From Ureibacillus sinduriensis BLB-1 = JCM 15800 (GTDB lineage: Bacteria; Bacillota; Bacilli; Bacillales_A; Planococcaceae): a stretch of DNA of 48,595 nt. The notes under the pieces are model-generated. The model was not told the DNA's origin. It worked only from the letters and a program-made list of their open reading frames with translations, and did no database searches. The position numbers and the translations under genes were made by a program. The stretch spans positions 1-48,595 of the forward strand of contig NZ_JPVO01000036.1 in the NCBI RefSeq assembly GCF_000772955.1, read 5' to 3'. Below, piece after piece: positions 19,444-28,878 of this stretch. Position 1 is the stretch's first letter. Every line of letters begins with the position of its first letter.

Positions 19444-20529
19444 ATGAGTGAGCAAAATTTAGAAGCATTACGAGGTCAGATAGACGAATTAAACATAGAA
19501 ATCCTACGTTTAATTAACGAACGAGCAGAGATTGTAGATGAGATTGGCAAAATTAAGGGAAAACAAGGTGTTAACCGATATGATCCTCTTCGTGAGCGCC
19601 ATATGTTAAACCTTTTAAAAGAGCACAATAAAGGTCCGTTGAATCAAATGACGGTAGATTATATATTTAAGCAAATATTCAAGACAGCATTAAAGCAACT
19701 AGAGGCGGATAAGAAAAAAGAACTACTTGTCTCACGCAAGAAAAAATCAGAGGATACAGTAGTCGAGATCAATGGCGAAACTGTAGGAACAGGCAGCCCG
19801 ACATTCGTGTTTGGTCCATGTTCAGTAGAGTCATATGAACAAGTTGCGGCTGTTGCAGCATCAATTCAATCAAAAGGGTTAAAATTAATTCGTGGCGGTG
19901 CATATAAACCACGTACTTCCCCGTATGATTTCCAAGGGTTAGGTTTGGAAGGGCTAAAAATACTAAAACAAATCTCGAAAGAATACGGATTGGCAGTTGT
20001 GACCGAAATCGTAACTCCAGCCCATATTGAAGAAGCGCTGGATTATGTGGATGTTATCCAAATTGGTGCCCGGAATATGCAAAACTTTGAATTATTGAAA
20101 GCTGTGGGATCGACAAATAAACCGGTTCTATTAAAGCGTGGTTTAGCAGCTACAATTGATGAGTTTATTCACGCTGCAGAATATATTATGTCAAAAGGAA
20201 ATGAAAATATCATGTTATGCGAGCGCGGAATCCGTACTTACGAAAAAGCAACGCGTAATACATTGGACATTTCCGCTGTACCGATTTTAAAACAAGAAAC
20301 ACATTTACCTGTATTTGTTGATGTAACTCATTCGACAGGCCGTCGTGATTTACTATTGCCTTGTGCGAAAGCGGCAATTGCGATAGGAGCAGACGGAGTG
20401 ATGGCTGAAGTACATCCAGATCCATCTGTGGCACTTTCGGATTCTCAACAACAAATGGATATCCCGGAATTCGATGCATTCTACAATGAAATTCAAAAGT
20501 TCATGAAACAATATGAGTTAAAAGCATAA
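19444..20529 (+). CDS. aroA: Chorismate mutase / DAHP synthase, bifunctional AroA(G)
   Basis: The first enzyme of the shikimate pathway (condensing PEP with erythrose 4-phosphate), fused to a chorismate mutase that acts as the feedback sensor. 361 residues, close to the 358 of B. subtilis. Residues 1 to about 90 are the AroQ-type mutase helix bundle ([20 protein letters not shown]). The catalytic barrel follows, with [30 protein letters not shown] (substrate loop) and [21 protein letters not shown] precedes the ATG. ccpA lies downstream behind a terminator, the same order as in B. subtilis. Confidence 0.96.
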   Translation: MSEQNLEALRGQIDELNIEILRLINERAEIVDEIGKIKGKQGVNRYDPLRERHMLNLLKEHNKGPLNQMTVDYIFKQIFKTALKQLEADKKKELLVSRKKKSEDTVVEINGETVGTGSPTFVFGPCSVESYEQVAAVAASIQSKGLKLIRGGAYKPRTSPYDFQGLGLEGLKILKQISKEYGLAVVTEIVTPAHIEEALDYVDVIQIGARNMQNFELLKAVGSTNKPVLLKRGLAATIDEFIHAAEYIMSKGNENIMLCERGIRTYEKATRNTLDISAVPILKQETHLPVFVDVTHSTGRRDLLLPCAKAAIAIGADGVMAEVHPDPSVALSDSQQQMDIPEFDAFYNEIQKFMKQYELKA

Positions 20530-20538
20530 AAAAACTTT

Positions 20539-20580
20539 AAGCCCAAAAGTATTTTTACATACTTTTGGGCTTCTTATTTT
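20539..20580 (+). terminator. Terminator after aroA
   Basis: A perfect 14-bp stem, AAGCCCAAAAGTAT (20539-20552) with ATACTTTTGGGCTT (20559-20572), followed by a T-rich tail. Confidence 0.9.
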
Positions 20581-20707
20581 AATTGTTTGCTATTAAGTAT
20601 ATGACAAATGTTTATTCTTTCTAAAGAATATAGGCTTTATATTGAAAAAGAAATGGAAATTGTCGTATGATGGAAATATTAATTTGACTTAAAAGGAGGC
20701 GTATCCT

Positions 20708-21706
20708 TTGACTGTAACGATTTATGATGTTGCACGTGAAGCCAATGTTTCAATGGCGACGGTGTCACGTGTAGTTAACGGAAACCAAAATGTAAAACCT
20801 GCTACCAGAAAAAAAGTGTTGGAAGTTATTGAACGCTTAGAATATCGACCGAATGCCGTAGCGCGTGGATTAGCTAGTAAAAAAACAACTACTGTTGGGG
20901 TAATCATCCCTGATATATCCAATAATATATACGCTGAAGCTGCGCGAGGCATAGAAGATATCGCAACAATGTATCGCTACAATATTATTTTAGCGAACTC
21001 TGACCAAAATGAAGACAAGGAACTGAATCTATTAGATACAATGTTAGGAAAGCAAGTGGACGGTATCGTAATGATGAGTGATGCAGTAACAGAAAAGTTG
21101 CATCAGTCAATGGAACATTCTCCTGTACCCATTGTGCTTGCCGGTTCAGTGGATGAAACGAACAATTTCCCTTCGGTTAACATCGATTATTTCCAAGCGT
21201 CTATCGAAGCTGTACAAATGTTAATAGCTAACGGCCATAAACGCATTGCATTTGTTTCAGGTCCCCTAGCATATACCATTAATTCCAGATTCAAACTTGA
21301 GGCATATAAAAAAGCATTAACAGATGCAAATCTTGAAATAGATGAACAGCTAATCATTTCGGATGACGGTACTTATGATAGCGGCCTTGAAGCATGGGAC
21401 ACTTTAAGTGAACTGCAGCATCCTCCAACTGCATTTTTTGCAGGAAGTGATGAATTGGCAATTGGCCTGATCCACGGTGCACAGGATAATGGAAAACAGG
21501 TTCCCAATGATATTGAAGTCATTAGCTTTGAAGACTCCAAACTTGCCCGTATGGTGCGACCACAGCTAACAAGTGTTGTATTGCCCTTATATGATATCGG
21601 AGCTGTAGCGATGCGTTTACTGACAAAATTGATGAACAAAGAGAATATCGAAGATCAATCCGTTATCATTCCTCACCGAATTGAAAAAAGAAACTCTGTA
21701 AAATAA
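20708..21706 (+). CDS. ccpA: Catabolite control protein CcpA
   Basis: The LacI/GalR-family master regulator of carbon catabolite control; it works with HPr-Ser46-P and binds cre sites. 332 residues. The N-terminal helix-turn-helix ([20 protein letters not shown]) and hinge helix ([14 protein letters not shown]) are almost identical to B. subtilis CcpA, followed by the periplasmic-binding-protein-like core ([11 protein letters not shown]). The start is TTG with AAAGGAGG ahead. It sits next to the acu/acs genes, which are CcpA targets in B. subtilis; I saw no convincing cre site in their shared intergenic region. Confidence 0.97.
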   Translation: MTVTIYDVAREANVSMATVSRVVNGNQNVKPATRKKVLEVIERLEYRPNAVARGLASKKTTTVGVIIPDISNNIYAEAARGIEDIATMYRYNIILANSDQNEDKELNLLDTMLGKQVDGIVMMSDAVTEKLHQSMEHSPVPIVLAGSVDETNNFPSVNIDYFQASIEAVQMLIANGHKRIAFVSGPLAYTINSRFKLEAYKKALTDANLEIDEQLIISDDGTYDSGLEAWDTLSELQHPPTAFFAGSDELAIGLIHGAQDNGKQVPNDIEVISFEDSKLARMVRPQLTSVVLPLYDIGAVAMRLLTKLMNKENIEDQSVIIPHRIEKRNSVK

Positions 21707-21776
21707 TCTTCTATGCACCCGATTGACGTTCTCGTGAAGATGTACAAGTATTCAAAATGGCAGTAATACGGAAGAC

Positions 21777-21808
21777 AACTCGGCCTATTTAGGTCGAGTT
21801 GTTTTTTT
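21777..21808. terminator. Terminator between convergent ccpA and acuC
   Basis: AACTCGGCC pairs with GGTCGAGTT (one wobble) around TATTTA, then G and seven T. Confidence 0.8.
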
Positions 21809-21825
21809 ACAGTAACATTGCCAAT

Positions 21826-22983
21826 TTATCTTTTTTCCGATCGTATGATATGAAGTGCTTTCGTCAGCATTTGGGCATTCTTTTCCTTGATTTCCAATTT
21901 CCTTGGAATTGGTTCATATAAGGTAACTGGATCTTCCCACGTCGGAATAAAGGGTACAGGCGATTCTGCTTGATATTTTTCTAACCAGTTAGTTGGGAGT
22001 TGGCCGGTCGGTAATGGCAAATCATTCATTTCAGTCCAAATAAAGGACCAAGCCCGGGGAACAACGCGCCATATATCATAACCGCCGCCACCGACAGCGA
22101 TCCACTTCCCGTCACAATATTCATGTGCTAATTTATGGGCAAGTCTTGGTATCTCTTGATAGATTTTCATCGTTCCATACAGGTGGGTTAGTGGATCAAA
22201 GTAATGAGCATCTGCGCCATTTTGCGTTATCACAACATCCGGTTTAAAATACTCAAATACTTCTTTCATTGCCTGTTCATAAATTTCTAGAAAACTCTCA
22301 TCTTCAGTAAAGGCATCGAGTGGGAAATTAAAGGACGTACCATATCCTTGTCCGTTGCCACGCTCCGTTACATTTCCCGTACCGGGAAATAAATAGCGTC
22401 CCGTTTCATGAATGGAAAGTGTACATACATTCGGATCATCATAAAATGCCCATTGAACCCCATCCCCATGATGAGCATCCGTATCTATATATAAAACCCT
22501 GGCGTTATATTTTTTTTGCATATAGCGAATGGCGACAGTACTATCATTGTAAATGCAAAATCCGGATGCACGGCCAAAGAACCCATGATGAAGCCCACCG
22601 CCGAGATTTAAAGCATGGTGGCTTTTACCTTGCATGACATAATCAACTGCCGTAAGCGTACTGCCGACCAATAATGCGCTTGCTTCATGCATATTGCTAA
22701 ATATGGGGGTATCTTCTGTGCCGATTCCGTAATTTTCACATTGTTCTGGAGTCAGTAAGCCATGGCCAGCTTTTTTTACAATGTCGATATACTTTTTGTC
22801 ATGTCCTAGAGCGATTTCCTCATCTGTTGCAATTCTTGCAGGCACAATATCCTCGTCCGATAAGGCATTGATCTCTTTAAGTAAATCGATTGTCAAAAGC
22901 AGACGTTTATGATTGAAAGGATGCGATTCTGAAAACTTATATCCAAGTTGTTCTGGAGAATAAATGAATACGGCGTTTTTCAT
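21826..22983 (-). CDS. acuC: Acetoin utilization protein AcuC (class I-like deacetylase)
   Basis: A zinc-dependent protein deacetylase of the histone-deacetylase superfamily that removes the acetyl group from AcsA and so re-activates it. 385 residues. YIDTDAHHGDGVQWAFYDD carries the active-site Asp, His-His and the first zinc ligand; NLGGGLHHGFFGRASGFCIYND is the preceding block, and VITQNGADAH and VGGGGYDIWRV complete the site. Its ATG overlaps the acuB stop by four bases, so translation is coupled. An ATG thirty bases further upstream has no site. Confidence 0.95.
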   Translation of the reverse strand: MKNAVFIYSPEQLGYKFSESHPFNHKRLLLTIDLLKEINALSDEDIVPARIATDEEIALGHDKKYIDIVKKAGHGLLTPEQCENYGIGTEDTPIFSNMHEASALLVGSTLTAVDYVMQGKSHHALNLGGGLHHGFFGRASGFCIYNDSTVAIRYMQKKYNARVLYIDTDAHHGDGVQWAFYDDPNVCTLSIHETGRYLFPGTGNVTERGNGQGYGTSFNFPLDAFTEDESFLEIYEQAMKEVFEYFKPDVVITQNGADAHYFDPLTHLYGTMKIYQEIPRLAHKLAHEYCDGKWIAVGGGGYDIWRVVPRAWSFIWTEMNDLPLPTGQLPTNWLEKYQAESPVPFIPTWEDPVTLYEPIPRKLEIKEKNAQMLTKALHIIRSEKR

Positions 22984-23633
22984 GGGCCATCGACTCCGGG
23001 CAAGTTTGGCCATAATACATCAAAGCCTTCTTTGCGCAAGTCTTCAATGATGGACAATGGATTAATGACTTGAACTCTCACACTGACAATTTTATTTTTT
23101 TTACAATCCGCACTAGGATAAACCAATACACTTAGGACATTGGCATGGTGCTTTTTAAATATTTCCGTAATATCGGATAGAATACCAGGCTTATCGGTTA
23201 CTCGTATATCAATCTTGGAAGAAGGCTTGTTTGCTCCCGTCAATTCAATGTATGTATAAAGTAAATCTGTTGTTGTGACGATGCCAACTAATCTGCCTCC
23301 TGAAACAATCGGCAGACAACTAATTTTGGATTCATAAAGTGTAAGGGCCACTTCTTCAATAAAATCCAGTGGATGTCCAATCAAAGGGTTCTTTACCATG
23401 ATATTTTCAAGAGTGGTTTCATAAGTTGTTAAATTTAAGTCATCCTTTATGGTGGAAGGGAGTATGTTTTTTAAGTCATGTGCAGTAATGATTCCGACTA
23501 TCTTCTCTTCTTCATCGACAATCGGAATATGCCTGATTTTCTTTTCCCGCATTATTTTTATCGCATCCTTCACCGTATTGGAAGGTCCTAGTGTATGGAT
23601 ATCCCTATTCATAATCTCTTCAATGATCATCAT
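22980..23633 (-). CDS. acuB: Acetoin utilization protein AcuB (CBS-CBS-ACT)
   Basis: 217 residues with two CBS domains (MNRDIHTLGPSNTVKDAI, then HIPIVDEEEKIVGIITAHDL; second pair from residue about 75, with LPIVSGGRLVGIVTTTDL) and a C-terminal ACT domain (DIRVTDKPGILSDITEIF). CBS pairs bind adenosine nucleotides, so it is probably a sensor that tunes the acetylation switch; its exact role in B. subtilis is not well defined. Middle gene of acuA-acuB-acuC; 18 nt behind acuA. Confidence 0.93.
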   Translation of the reverse strand: MMIIEEIMNRDIHTLGPSNTVKDAIKIMREKKIRHIPIVDEEEKIVGIITAHDLKNILPSTIKDDLNLTTYETTLENIMVKNPLIGHPLDFIEEVALTLYESKISCLPIVSGGRLVGIVTTTDLLYTYIELTGANKPSSKIDIRVTDKPGILSDITEIFKKHHANVLSVLVYPSADCKKNKIVSVRVQVINPLSIIEDLRKEGFDVLWPNLPGVDGP

Positions 23634-23651
23634 GTTATTTCCGCCTTTCCA

Positions 23652-24284
23652 TTAGTACATGAAGCGATTCTTAAAACGTAAACGATCAAAACGTTCTATT
23701 GTTTCATCATTAACCCGTTTACCGACTCTGGCCATTAAGCAATTTGCAGGATGGGATGTAATTTCGGGGTCATCGGTTGCGTAATATTCAAAATCCACAT
23801 TCCTCATCAATCGCTCCATCATTTTTCGATATTCCCATACATTTAATCCTGTTCCTTTTAAATCCCAATGCCAATAGTATTCAGTAGTAATCACCAAGTA
23901 ATCTTCCATTGCATCATCCATGAATGACACATGCAACAATTTTTTACCTGCCCCACAACCCCGGTAAGATGGAATAACCTCGATCGCACCGAGTTCAATC
24001 ATATTTTCTATTTGATCTTCGGACCACCTCTCCAATGGATCAGGATAGAGGTATGTGACATATCCAACGACGGTTTCGTTGTTTCGGATAATGATGATTC
24101 GTCCTTCTTCAAGTTTTGCTATTTCAACTAGTGCCTTTTGCTGCTGTTCGGGAGGTCTAAATGAGACTAGGTCATGATGGAATGTATATTTTTCCAACTG
24201 TTCAGATGGGACCGGGCCTTCTATGGTGACTAGCCCATGACTTGTTTCCATCTCTATTGAATAAAAGGTTTTAATATGTTTCAT
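23652..24284 (-). CDS. acuA: Protein acetyltransferase AcuA (acetyl-CoA synthetase inactivating)
   Basis: A GNAT-fold acetyltransferase that acetylates the active-site lysine of AcsA and switches it off. 210 residues. The GNAT core is visible at GYVTYLYPDPLERWSE and IEVIPSYRGCGAGKKLL (acetyl-CoA pyrophosphate loop). TTEYYWHWDLKGTGLNVWEY and FDRLRFKNRFMY at the end match B. subtilis AcuA closely. The start is the ATG at 24284 with GGAGCG upstream; a longer in-frame start at 24299 lacks one. It is divergent from acsA. Confidence 0.94.
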   Translation of the reverse strand: MKHIKTFYSIEMETSHGLVTIEGPVPSEQLEKYTFHHDLVSFRPPEQQQKALVEIAKLEEGRIIIIRNNETVVGYVTYLYPDPLERWSEDQIENMIELGAIEVIPSYRGCGAGKKLLHVSFMDDAMEDYLVITTEYYWHWDLKGTGLNVWEYRKMMERLMRNVDFEYYATDDPEITSHPANCLMARVGKRVNDETIERFDRLRFKNRFMY

Positions 24285-24412
24285 TCTAATTCGCTCCACA
24301 TGAATTTGATATCTTCATTATATGATAAAAAATGCACAAAATCGCTGTTATTTGTTAAAAATGCAGTAATTATTGCAAAATTGGAAATTTTTATATCAAA
24401 ATGTTCTGAATA

Positions 24413-24465
24413 TTGTAAAATATAAATGTCAATCTATAATACCGACAGTTAGTGTACATAGATTG
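24413..24465 (+). promoter_or_regulatory. Candidate acsA promoter with overlapping inverted repeat
   Basis: TTGTAA (24413-24418), a 16-bp spacer and TATAAT (24435-24440) point toward acsA. An 8-bp inverted repeat (CAATCTAT at 24430, ATAGATTG at 24458) covers the -10 and the expected start of transcription and could be an operator. The factor is unknown. Confidence 0.35.
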
Positions 24466-24570
24466 AAAGATTATCAGTTTGTTTATAAAAGTAATGTTTA
24501 ATTTTGCAAATTTGATCCTTTTATTATTTTGTAGGTTTTGGGAGAAATTGATTCGAAAGGGGTAATTTTT

Positions 24571-26298
24571 ATGGGGATAAAAATTACAGACAGATTAGCG
24601 GCTGTGAGCGGTGATCACAAACTGAAAAATTATGATGAGCTGGTGGAATCTTTTGATTGGAAAGAAACAGAAACTGCTTTTAGCTGGCATGAAACAGGGA
24701 AGGTTAATGCTGCATATGAAGCCATTGACCGGCATGCCGAAAGTTCCCGAAAAAACAAAGTGGCATTGATTTTCGATGACGGATCACGAAGAGAAAGCTA
24801 TACCTTCAATGATATGAAACGTTTTTCGAACAAGGCTGCAAGTGTGTTTAAAAAGCACACTACCCTACAAAAGGGAGACCGTTTATTCATTTTTATGCCG
24901 CGTTCACCGGAATTGTATTTTTCTCTTTTAGGCGCCATAAAAATGGGGGTAATTGTAGGTCCGTTGTTTGAAGCATTTATGGAAGGGGCCGTTTATGACC
25001 GGTTAGCGGACAGTGAGGCAAAAGTTCTCGTAACTATTCCTAGCCTGCTAAATCGAGTGCCGATCGAGAAGCTGCAGCACTTGGAAAAAATCTTTGTCGT
25101 TGGGGAACAAATTGAAGAAAGTGATAAAATTGTAAACTTTACAAGTCGAATAAAAGAAGCACCAAGTAGTTTCGATATCGAGTGGGTTGACCTGGAGGAT
25201 GGGATGTTGCTCCATTATACGTCAGGTTCAACAGGCACGCCAAAAGGAGTTTTGCATGTCCATAATGCCATGATCCAACATTACCAAACAGCACAGTGGG
25301 TTCTGGATTTACATGAGCAAGATATTTTTTGGTGCACTGCAGACCCCGGATGGGTAACAGGTACTGCATATGGTATTTTTGGTCCATGGCTAAATGGAGC
25401 AACAAACCTCATTGTCGGGGGACGTTTTAGTCCGGAGAATTGGTACGAAGCAATTGAGAGGTACGGTGTAACGGTTTGGTATAGTGCACCTACAGCCTTC
25501 AGAATGTTGATGGGTGCAGGCACTGGTGTATTGGAAAGGTTTGACCTTTCTACTTTGCGCCATATCCTGTCGGTAGGTGAACCATTGAACCCGGAGGTAG
25601 TGCGCTGGGGAATGGAAGAGCTTGGTCATAGAATCCATGATACTTGGTGGATGACCGAAACTGGTGGCCATATTATTTGCAATTATCCTTCCATTGATAT
25701 TAAGCCAGGGTCGATGGGGAAACCAGTACCTGGCATTTACGCCAGCATTGTTGATGACGAAGGGATTGAAGTTCCACCATATACAATGGGCAATTTGGCG
25801 ATCCGAAGGGGTTGGCCATCCATGATGCGAGGGATTTGGGGAAATCCCGAGCGGTTCAAGTCCTATTTCTTAAAAGAGGAATGGTATGTAACAGGAGATT
25901 CCGCTTATGTAGACGAGGACGGATACTTCTGGTTCCAGGGCCGGATCGATGATGTCATCATGACCTCCGGTGAACGAGTAGGTCCTTTTGAAGTAGAAAG
26001 TAAAATACTTGAACACCCTGATGTCGTGGAAGCGGGCGTAATTGGCAAGCCGGATGCCATAAGGGGTGAAGTCATTAAAGCGTTCATCGCACTGCGGGAA
26101 GGGATAGAGCCCAGCGATGAATTGGCGGAGGATATCCGCAATTTTGTCAAAACTGGATTGGCTGCACATGCTGCACCAAGAGAGATTGAATTTAAAGATA
26201 AGCTGCCTAAAACTAGAAGCGGCAAAATTATGCGGCGTGTTTTGAAAGCATGGGAATTGGAATTGCCAACAGGTGATTTATCGACAATGGAAGATTGA
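24571..26298 (+). CDS. acsA: Acetyl-CoA synthetase AcsA
   Basis: Activates acetate to acetyl-CoA through acetyl-AMP, in the cytoplasm. 575 residues, close to the 572 of B. subtilis. LLHYTSGSTGTPKGVLH is the AMP-binding P-loop; DTWWMTETGGHIICNYP and YVTGDSAYVDEDGYFWFQGRID follow; LPKTRSGKIMRRVLKAWEL contains the lysine that AcuA acetylates and AcuC deacetylates in B. subtilis. All three partners are encoded here back to back. The ATG at 24571 follows GAAAGGGG; a TTG at 24538 in frame is less likely. Confidence 0.96.
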   Translation: MGIKITDRLAAVSGDHKLKNYDELVESFDWKETETAFSWHETGKVNAAYEAIDRHAESSRKNKVALIFDDGSRRESYTFNDMKRFSNKAASVFKKHTTLQKGDRLFIFMPRSPELYFSLLGAIKMGVIVGPLFEAFMEGAVYDRLADSEAKVLVTIPSLLNRVPIEKLQHLEKIFVVGEQIEESDKIVNFTSRIKEAPSSFDIEWVDLEDGMLLHYTSGSTGTPKGVLHVHNAMIQHYQTAQWVLDLHEQDIFWCTADPGWVTGTAYGIFGPWLNGATNLIVGGRFSPENWYEAIERYGVTVWYSAPTAFRMLMGAGTGVLERFDLSTLRHILSVGEPLNPEVVRWGMEELGHRIHDTWWMTETGGHIICNYPSIDIKPGSMGKPVPGIYASIVDDEGIEVPPYTMGNLAIRRGWPSMMRGIWGNPERFKSYFLKEEWYVTGDSAYVDEDGYFWFQGRIDDVIMTSGERVGPFEVESKILEHPDVVEAGVIGKPDAIRGEVIKAFIALREGIEPSDELAEDIRNFVKTGLAAHAAPREIEFKDKLPKTRSGKIMRRVLKAWELELPTGDLSTMED

Positions 26299-26300
26299 TT

Positions 26301-26330
26301 TTGTACCTGAATAATTGGATAGGTACAATG
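26301..26330. other. Inverted repeat after acsA
   Basis: TTGTACCT and AGGTACAA form a perfect 8-bp stem with a 12-nt loop just after the acsA stop. The T-tail is interrupted, so it may be an RNA-stabilising hairpin rather than a terminator. Confidence 0.5.
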
Positions 26331-26405
26331 ATGATTTTTATCGTTGAAACTTGGTAATGATTAACAAATAATTAATAAAATATTAATATTTATACAATTT
26401 GTTTT

Positions 26406-26450
26406 AAGGGTGCTCTGATATAAAATATGATAGAGTACCCTTTTTCCTCT
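26406..26450 (+). terminator. Terminator between acsA and argC
   Basis: AAGGGTGCTCT pairs with AGAGTACCCTT (one wobble) and is followed by a T run. Confidence 0.75.
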
Positions 26451-26484
26451 GGTTTAAAAATTTTGGAAATATATAAAAATACAG

Positions 26485-26513
26485 TTGACTAAATAATTAT
26501 GCAGAATTATACT
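26485..26513 (+). promoter_or_regulatory. argC promoter with embedded probable ARG box
   Basis: TTGACT (26485-26490), a 17-bp spacer and TATACT (26508-26513) form a good sigma-A promoter. The sequence TAAATAATTATGCA at 26490-26503 matches 12 of 14 positions of an ArgR/AhrC ARG box (TGAATAATTATTCA type) and fills the spacer, so a bound repressor would block RNA polymerase. The transcript leader is about 85 nt. Confidence 0.55.
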
Positions 26514-26603
26514 AACTTTATTAAGGCGGATAAAAGGAAGAATATGCATATATTAACTGAGAATTTTCCGCGTTTGGATATCTGTGATTAAGGGGTGAAT
26601 TAA

Positions 26604-27638
26604 TTGAAGGTTGGAATTATTGGGGCAACGGGATATGGCGGATTGGAATTGATCCGTTTCTTGCACAATCATCCGGAAGTAGGGGGAATAGAATTATTTA
26701 CTTCTTCAGAAGAAGGGACCATTTTTTCTTCGAAATTTGGGCATTTGTTATCCATTCACGATACACCATTGCAAAAGATTGAAGTCGAAACTTTGGCTAG
26801 CTTCGATTTTTTGTTTACAAGTACTCCTTCCGGTGTAACAAGTGAATTATTACCTCCACTCGTTGATATTGGTCCGAAGTTGATCGATCTTTCGGGTGAC
26901 TATCGCCTAAAAGATTCAAGCACTTATGAAAAATGGTACAAAAAAGCACCGGCACCGCAATCTATTGTGAAGAAAAGTGTCTATGGGCTTACTGAATGGA
27001 ATGAGGAAAATATAAAGTCGGCGAGCTTGGTAGCCAACCCGGGTTGTTACCCAACCGCTGTTTTATTGTCGGTACTACCTTTAATCAAAGAGCGATTGAT
27101 CGATCCCCGATACTTAGTAATTGATGCTAAAAGTGGTGTTTCCGGTGCAGGAAACAAGCCTTCCCAAACCACACACTATAGTGAGATGAATGAAAACTTT
27201 TCCATATATAAAGTAAATGAACATCAACATATTCCGGAAATCGAACAGGCTATTGCCATGTTTGCGGATAGCGAAACTGCAATCACTTTCAACACACACC
27301 TTGTCCCGATGACAAGAGGAATATTGGCTACTTCATACTCGCCGGTACAGCCTGGCGTTACAAATAAACAGTTGAACGATTGTTTATTGGACACATATAA
27401 AAACCATCCTTTTGTGCGGGTCGTGCAAGATGTTTCCACAATCGGAACGAACCGTGTAAAAGGATCGAACTACTGTGATGTATTTGTACAATTGGATGAA
27501 AGAACAAATCGAGCTACGATTGTCGGAGTAATAGACAATTTAGTAAAAGGGGCTGCAGGGCAGGCAATCCAGAACATGAATGTTCAGTTGGAACTGCCGC
27601 AATCACTCGGTCTGGATGTTATTCCGTTATTTATTTAA
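26604..27638 (+). CDS. argC: N-acetyl-gamma-glutamyl-phosphate reductase ArgC
   Basis: NADPH-dependent third step of arginine synthesis. 344 residues. VGIIGATGYGGLELIR is the dinucleotide fold, VANPGCYPTAVLLSVLPL holds the catalytic cysteine, and HLVPMTRGILATSY is conserved. The start is TTG with AAGGGGTG ahead. First gene of argCJBD; argJ begins 17 nt after its stop. Confidence 0.96.
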   Translation: MKVGIIGATGYGGLELIRFLHNHPEVGGIELFTSSEEGTIFSSKFGHLLSIHDTPLQKIEVETLASFDFLFTSTPSGVTSELLPPLVDIGPKLIDLSGDYRLKDSSTYEKWYKKAPAPQSIVKKSVYGLTEWNEENIKSASLVANPGCYPTAVLLSVLPLIKERLIDPRYLVIDAKSGVSGAGNKPSQTTHYSEMNENFSIYKVNEHQHIPEIEQAIAMFADSETAITFNTHLVPMTRGILATSYSPVQPGVTNKQLNDCLLDTYKNHPFVRVVQDVSTIGTNRVKGSNYCDVFVQLDERTNRATIVGVIDNLVKGAAGQAIQNMNVQLELPQSLGLDVIPLFI

Positions 27639-27654
27639 AGGGGGAAGGAATATA

Positions 27655-28878
27655 TTGAATACATTATACGAGGTCAGAAAACTATCCAGTAAAAATATAG
27701 TATCACCGAAAGGATTCGCAGCAGCTGGGATGCATTGTGGTATTAAGCATAAGAAAAAAGATTTGGCTCTTTTAGTAAGTGAAGTACCAGCGAGTGTTGC
27801 CGGTGTATTTACTACAAATGCCATACAAGCTGCACCGTTGAAGGTAACGAAAGAAGTAGTTTACCGAACAGGAAAGATGCAAGCATTAATCGTGAACTCT
27901 GGAAATGCAAATGCTTGTACAGGTAAACAAGGGATTGCTGATGCATACGAAATGCAAAGCTTGGCGGCGTTAAAGCTCGGAATTGATCCTTCACTAATCG
28001 GTGTCGCTTCCACCGGCGTAATTGGTGAAATGATGAAAATGGAGCCAATCCGCGCAGGTGTCGGGAAGTTGGAGTTAGGGAAAACATTGGAGCACGGGAT
28101 TGATTTCGCACAGGCAATATTGACGACGGATACAGTCATGAAAAATACAACATATAGTACTTTGATCGATGGAAAGGAAGTAGTCATTTCAGGTAGTGCA
28201 AAAGGGTCGGGAATGATTGAGCCCAATATGGCGACAATGCTTGGATTTATTACCACGGATGCGAATATTGAATCGGAAGTGCTGCAAGCAGCTCTTTCGG
28301 AAATCACGGACTTAACATTCAATGCGATAACAGTCGATGGCGATACATCAACTAATGATACGGTAATCGTCATGGCAAATGGATTAGCGGAAAATGAAAC
28401 TTTAACTCCCGAACACCCGGATTGGCATAATTTTTATAGCACATTGCAAGTGGTAGCTGAAGACTTGGCTAAAGCAATTGCTCGTGATGGCGAAGGTGCA
28501 ACTAAATTGATCGAAGTGGAAGTAGTTGGTGCTTTCTCTGATGAGGAAGGGCGCAAAATCGCAAAAACAGTCGTTGGTTCACCTCTCGTTAAAACTGCAG
28601 TCTTCGGAAATGATGCAAACTGGGGGCGTATCATTGCAGCCGTTGGGTACAGTGGCGCCTCTGTCGACCCAGAAAAAATTACAATAAAAATCGGGAATGC
28701 TTTAATGGTTGAAAATGGGGAACCAGTACCTTTTTCAGAGGAAGAATTAATCAAGATTCTAAAAGCAAATGAAGTGAAAATTTCCGTATCCTTAGGGCTG
28801 GGTGAAGGCCAAGGATTAGCATGGGGGTGCGATTTAACATATGACTACGTTCAAATCAATGCTTCCTACCGTTCGTAA
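27655..28878 (+). CDS. argJ: Bifunctional glutamate N-acetyltransferase ArgJ
   Basis: Transfers acetyl groups from acetylornithine to glutamate (and in bifunctional forms from acetyl-CoA), which closes the acetyl cycle of arginine synthesis. 407 residues. The autoproteolysis site is intact: GSGMIEPNMATMLGFITTDA, with the Thr after Ala as the nucleophile that starts the beta chain. The TTG at 27655 is preferred, with GGGGAAGG ahead; the same frame stays open back to 27580 but that would run into argC. argB starts 38 bases before its stop. Confidence 0.95.
   Translation: MNTLYEVRKLSSKNIVSPKGFAAAGMHCGIKHKKKDLALLVSEVPASVAGVFTTNAIQAAPLKVTKEVVYRTGKMQALIVNSGNANACTGKQGIADAYEMQSLAALKLGIDPSLIGVASTGVIGEMMKMEPIRAGVGKLELGKTLEHGIDFAQAILTTDTVMKNTTYSTLIDGKEVVISGSAKGSGMIEPNMATMLGFITTDANIESEVLQAALSEITDLTFNAITVDGDTSTNDTVIVMANGLAENETLTPEHPDWHNFYSTLQVVAEDLAKAIARDGEGATKLIEVEVVGAFSDEEGRKIAKTVVGSPLVKTAVFGNDANWGRIIAAVGYSGASVDPEKITIKIGNALMVENGEPVPFSEEELIKILKANEVKISVSLGLGEGQGLAWGCDLTYDYVQINASYRS

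Noticed and set aside
24300..24570. cre site for CcpA control of acsA/acuABC
   Set aside because: The best candidate around AAATCGCTGTTAT matches too few consensus positions to report.
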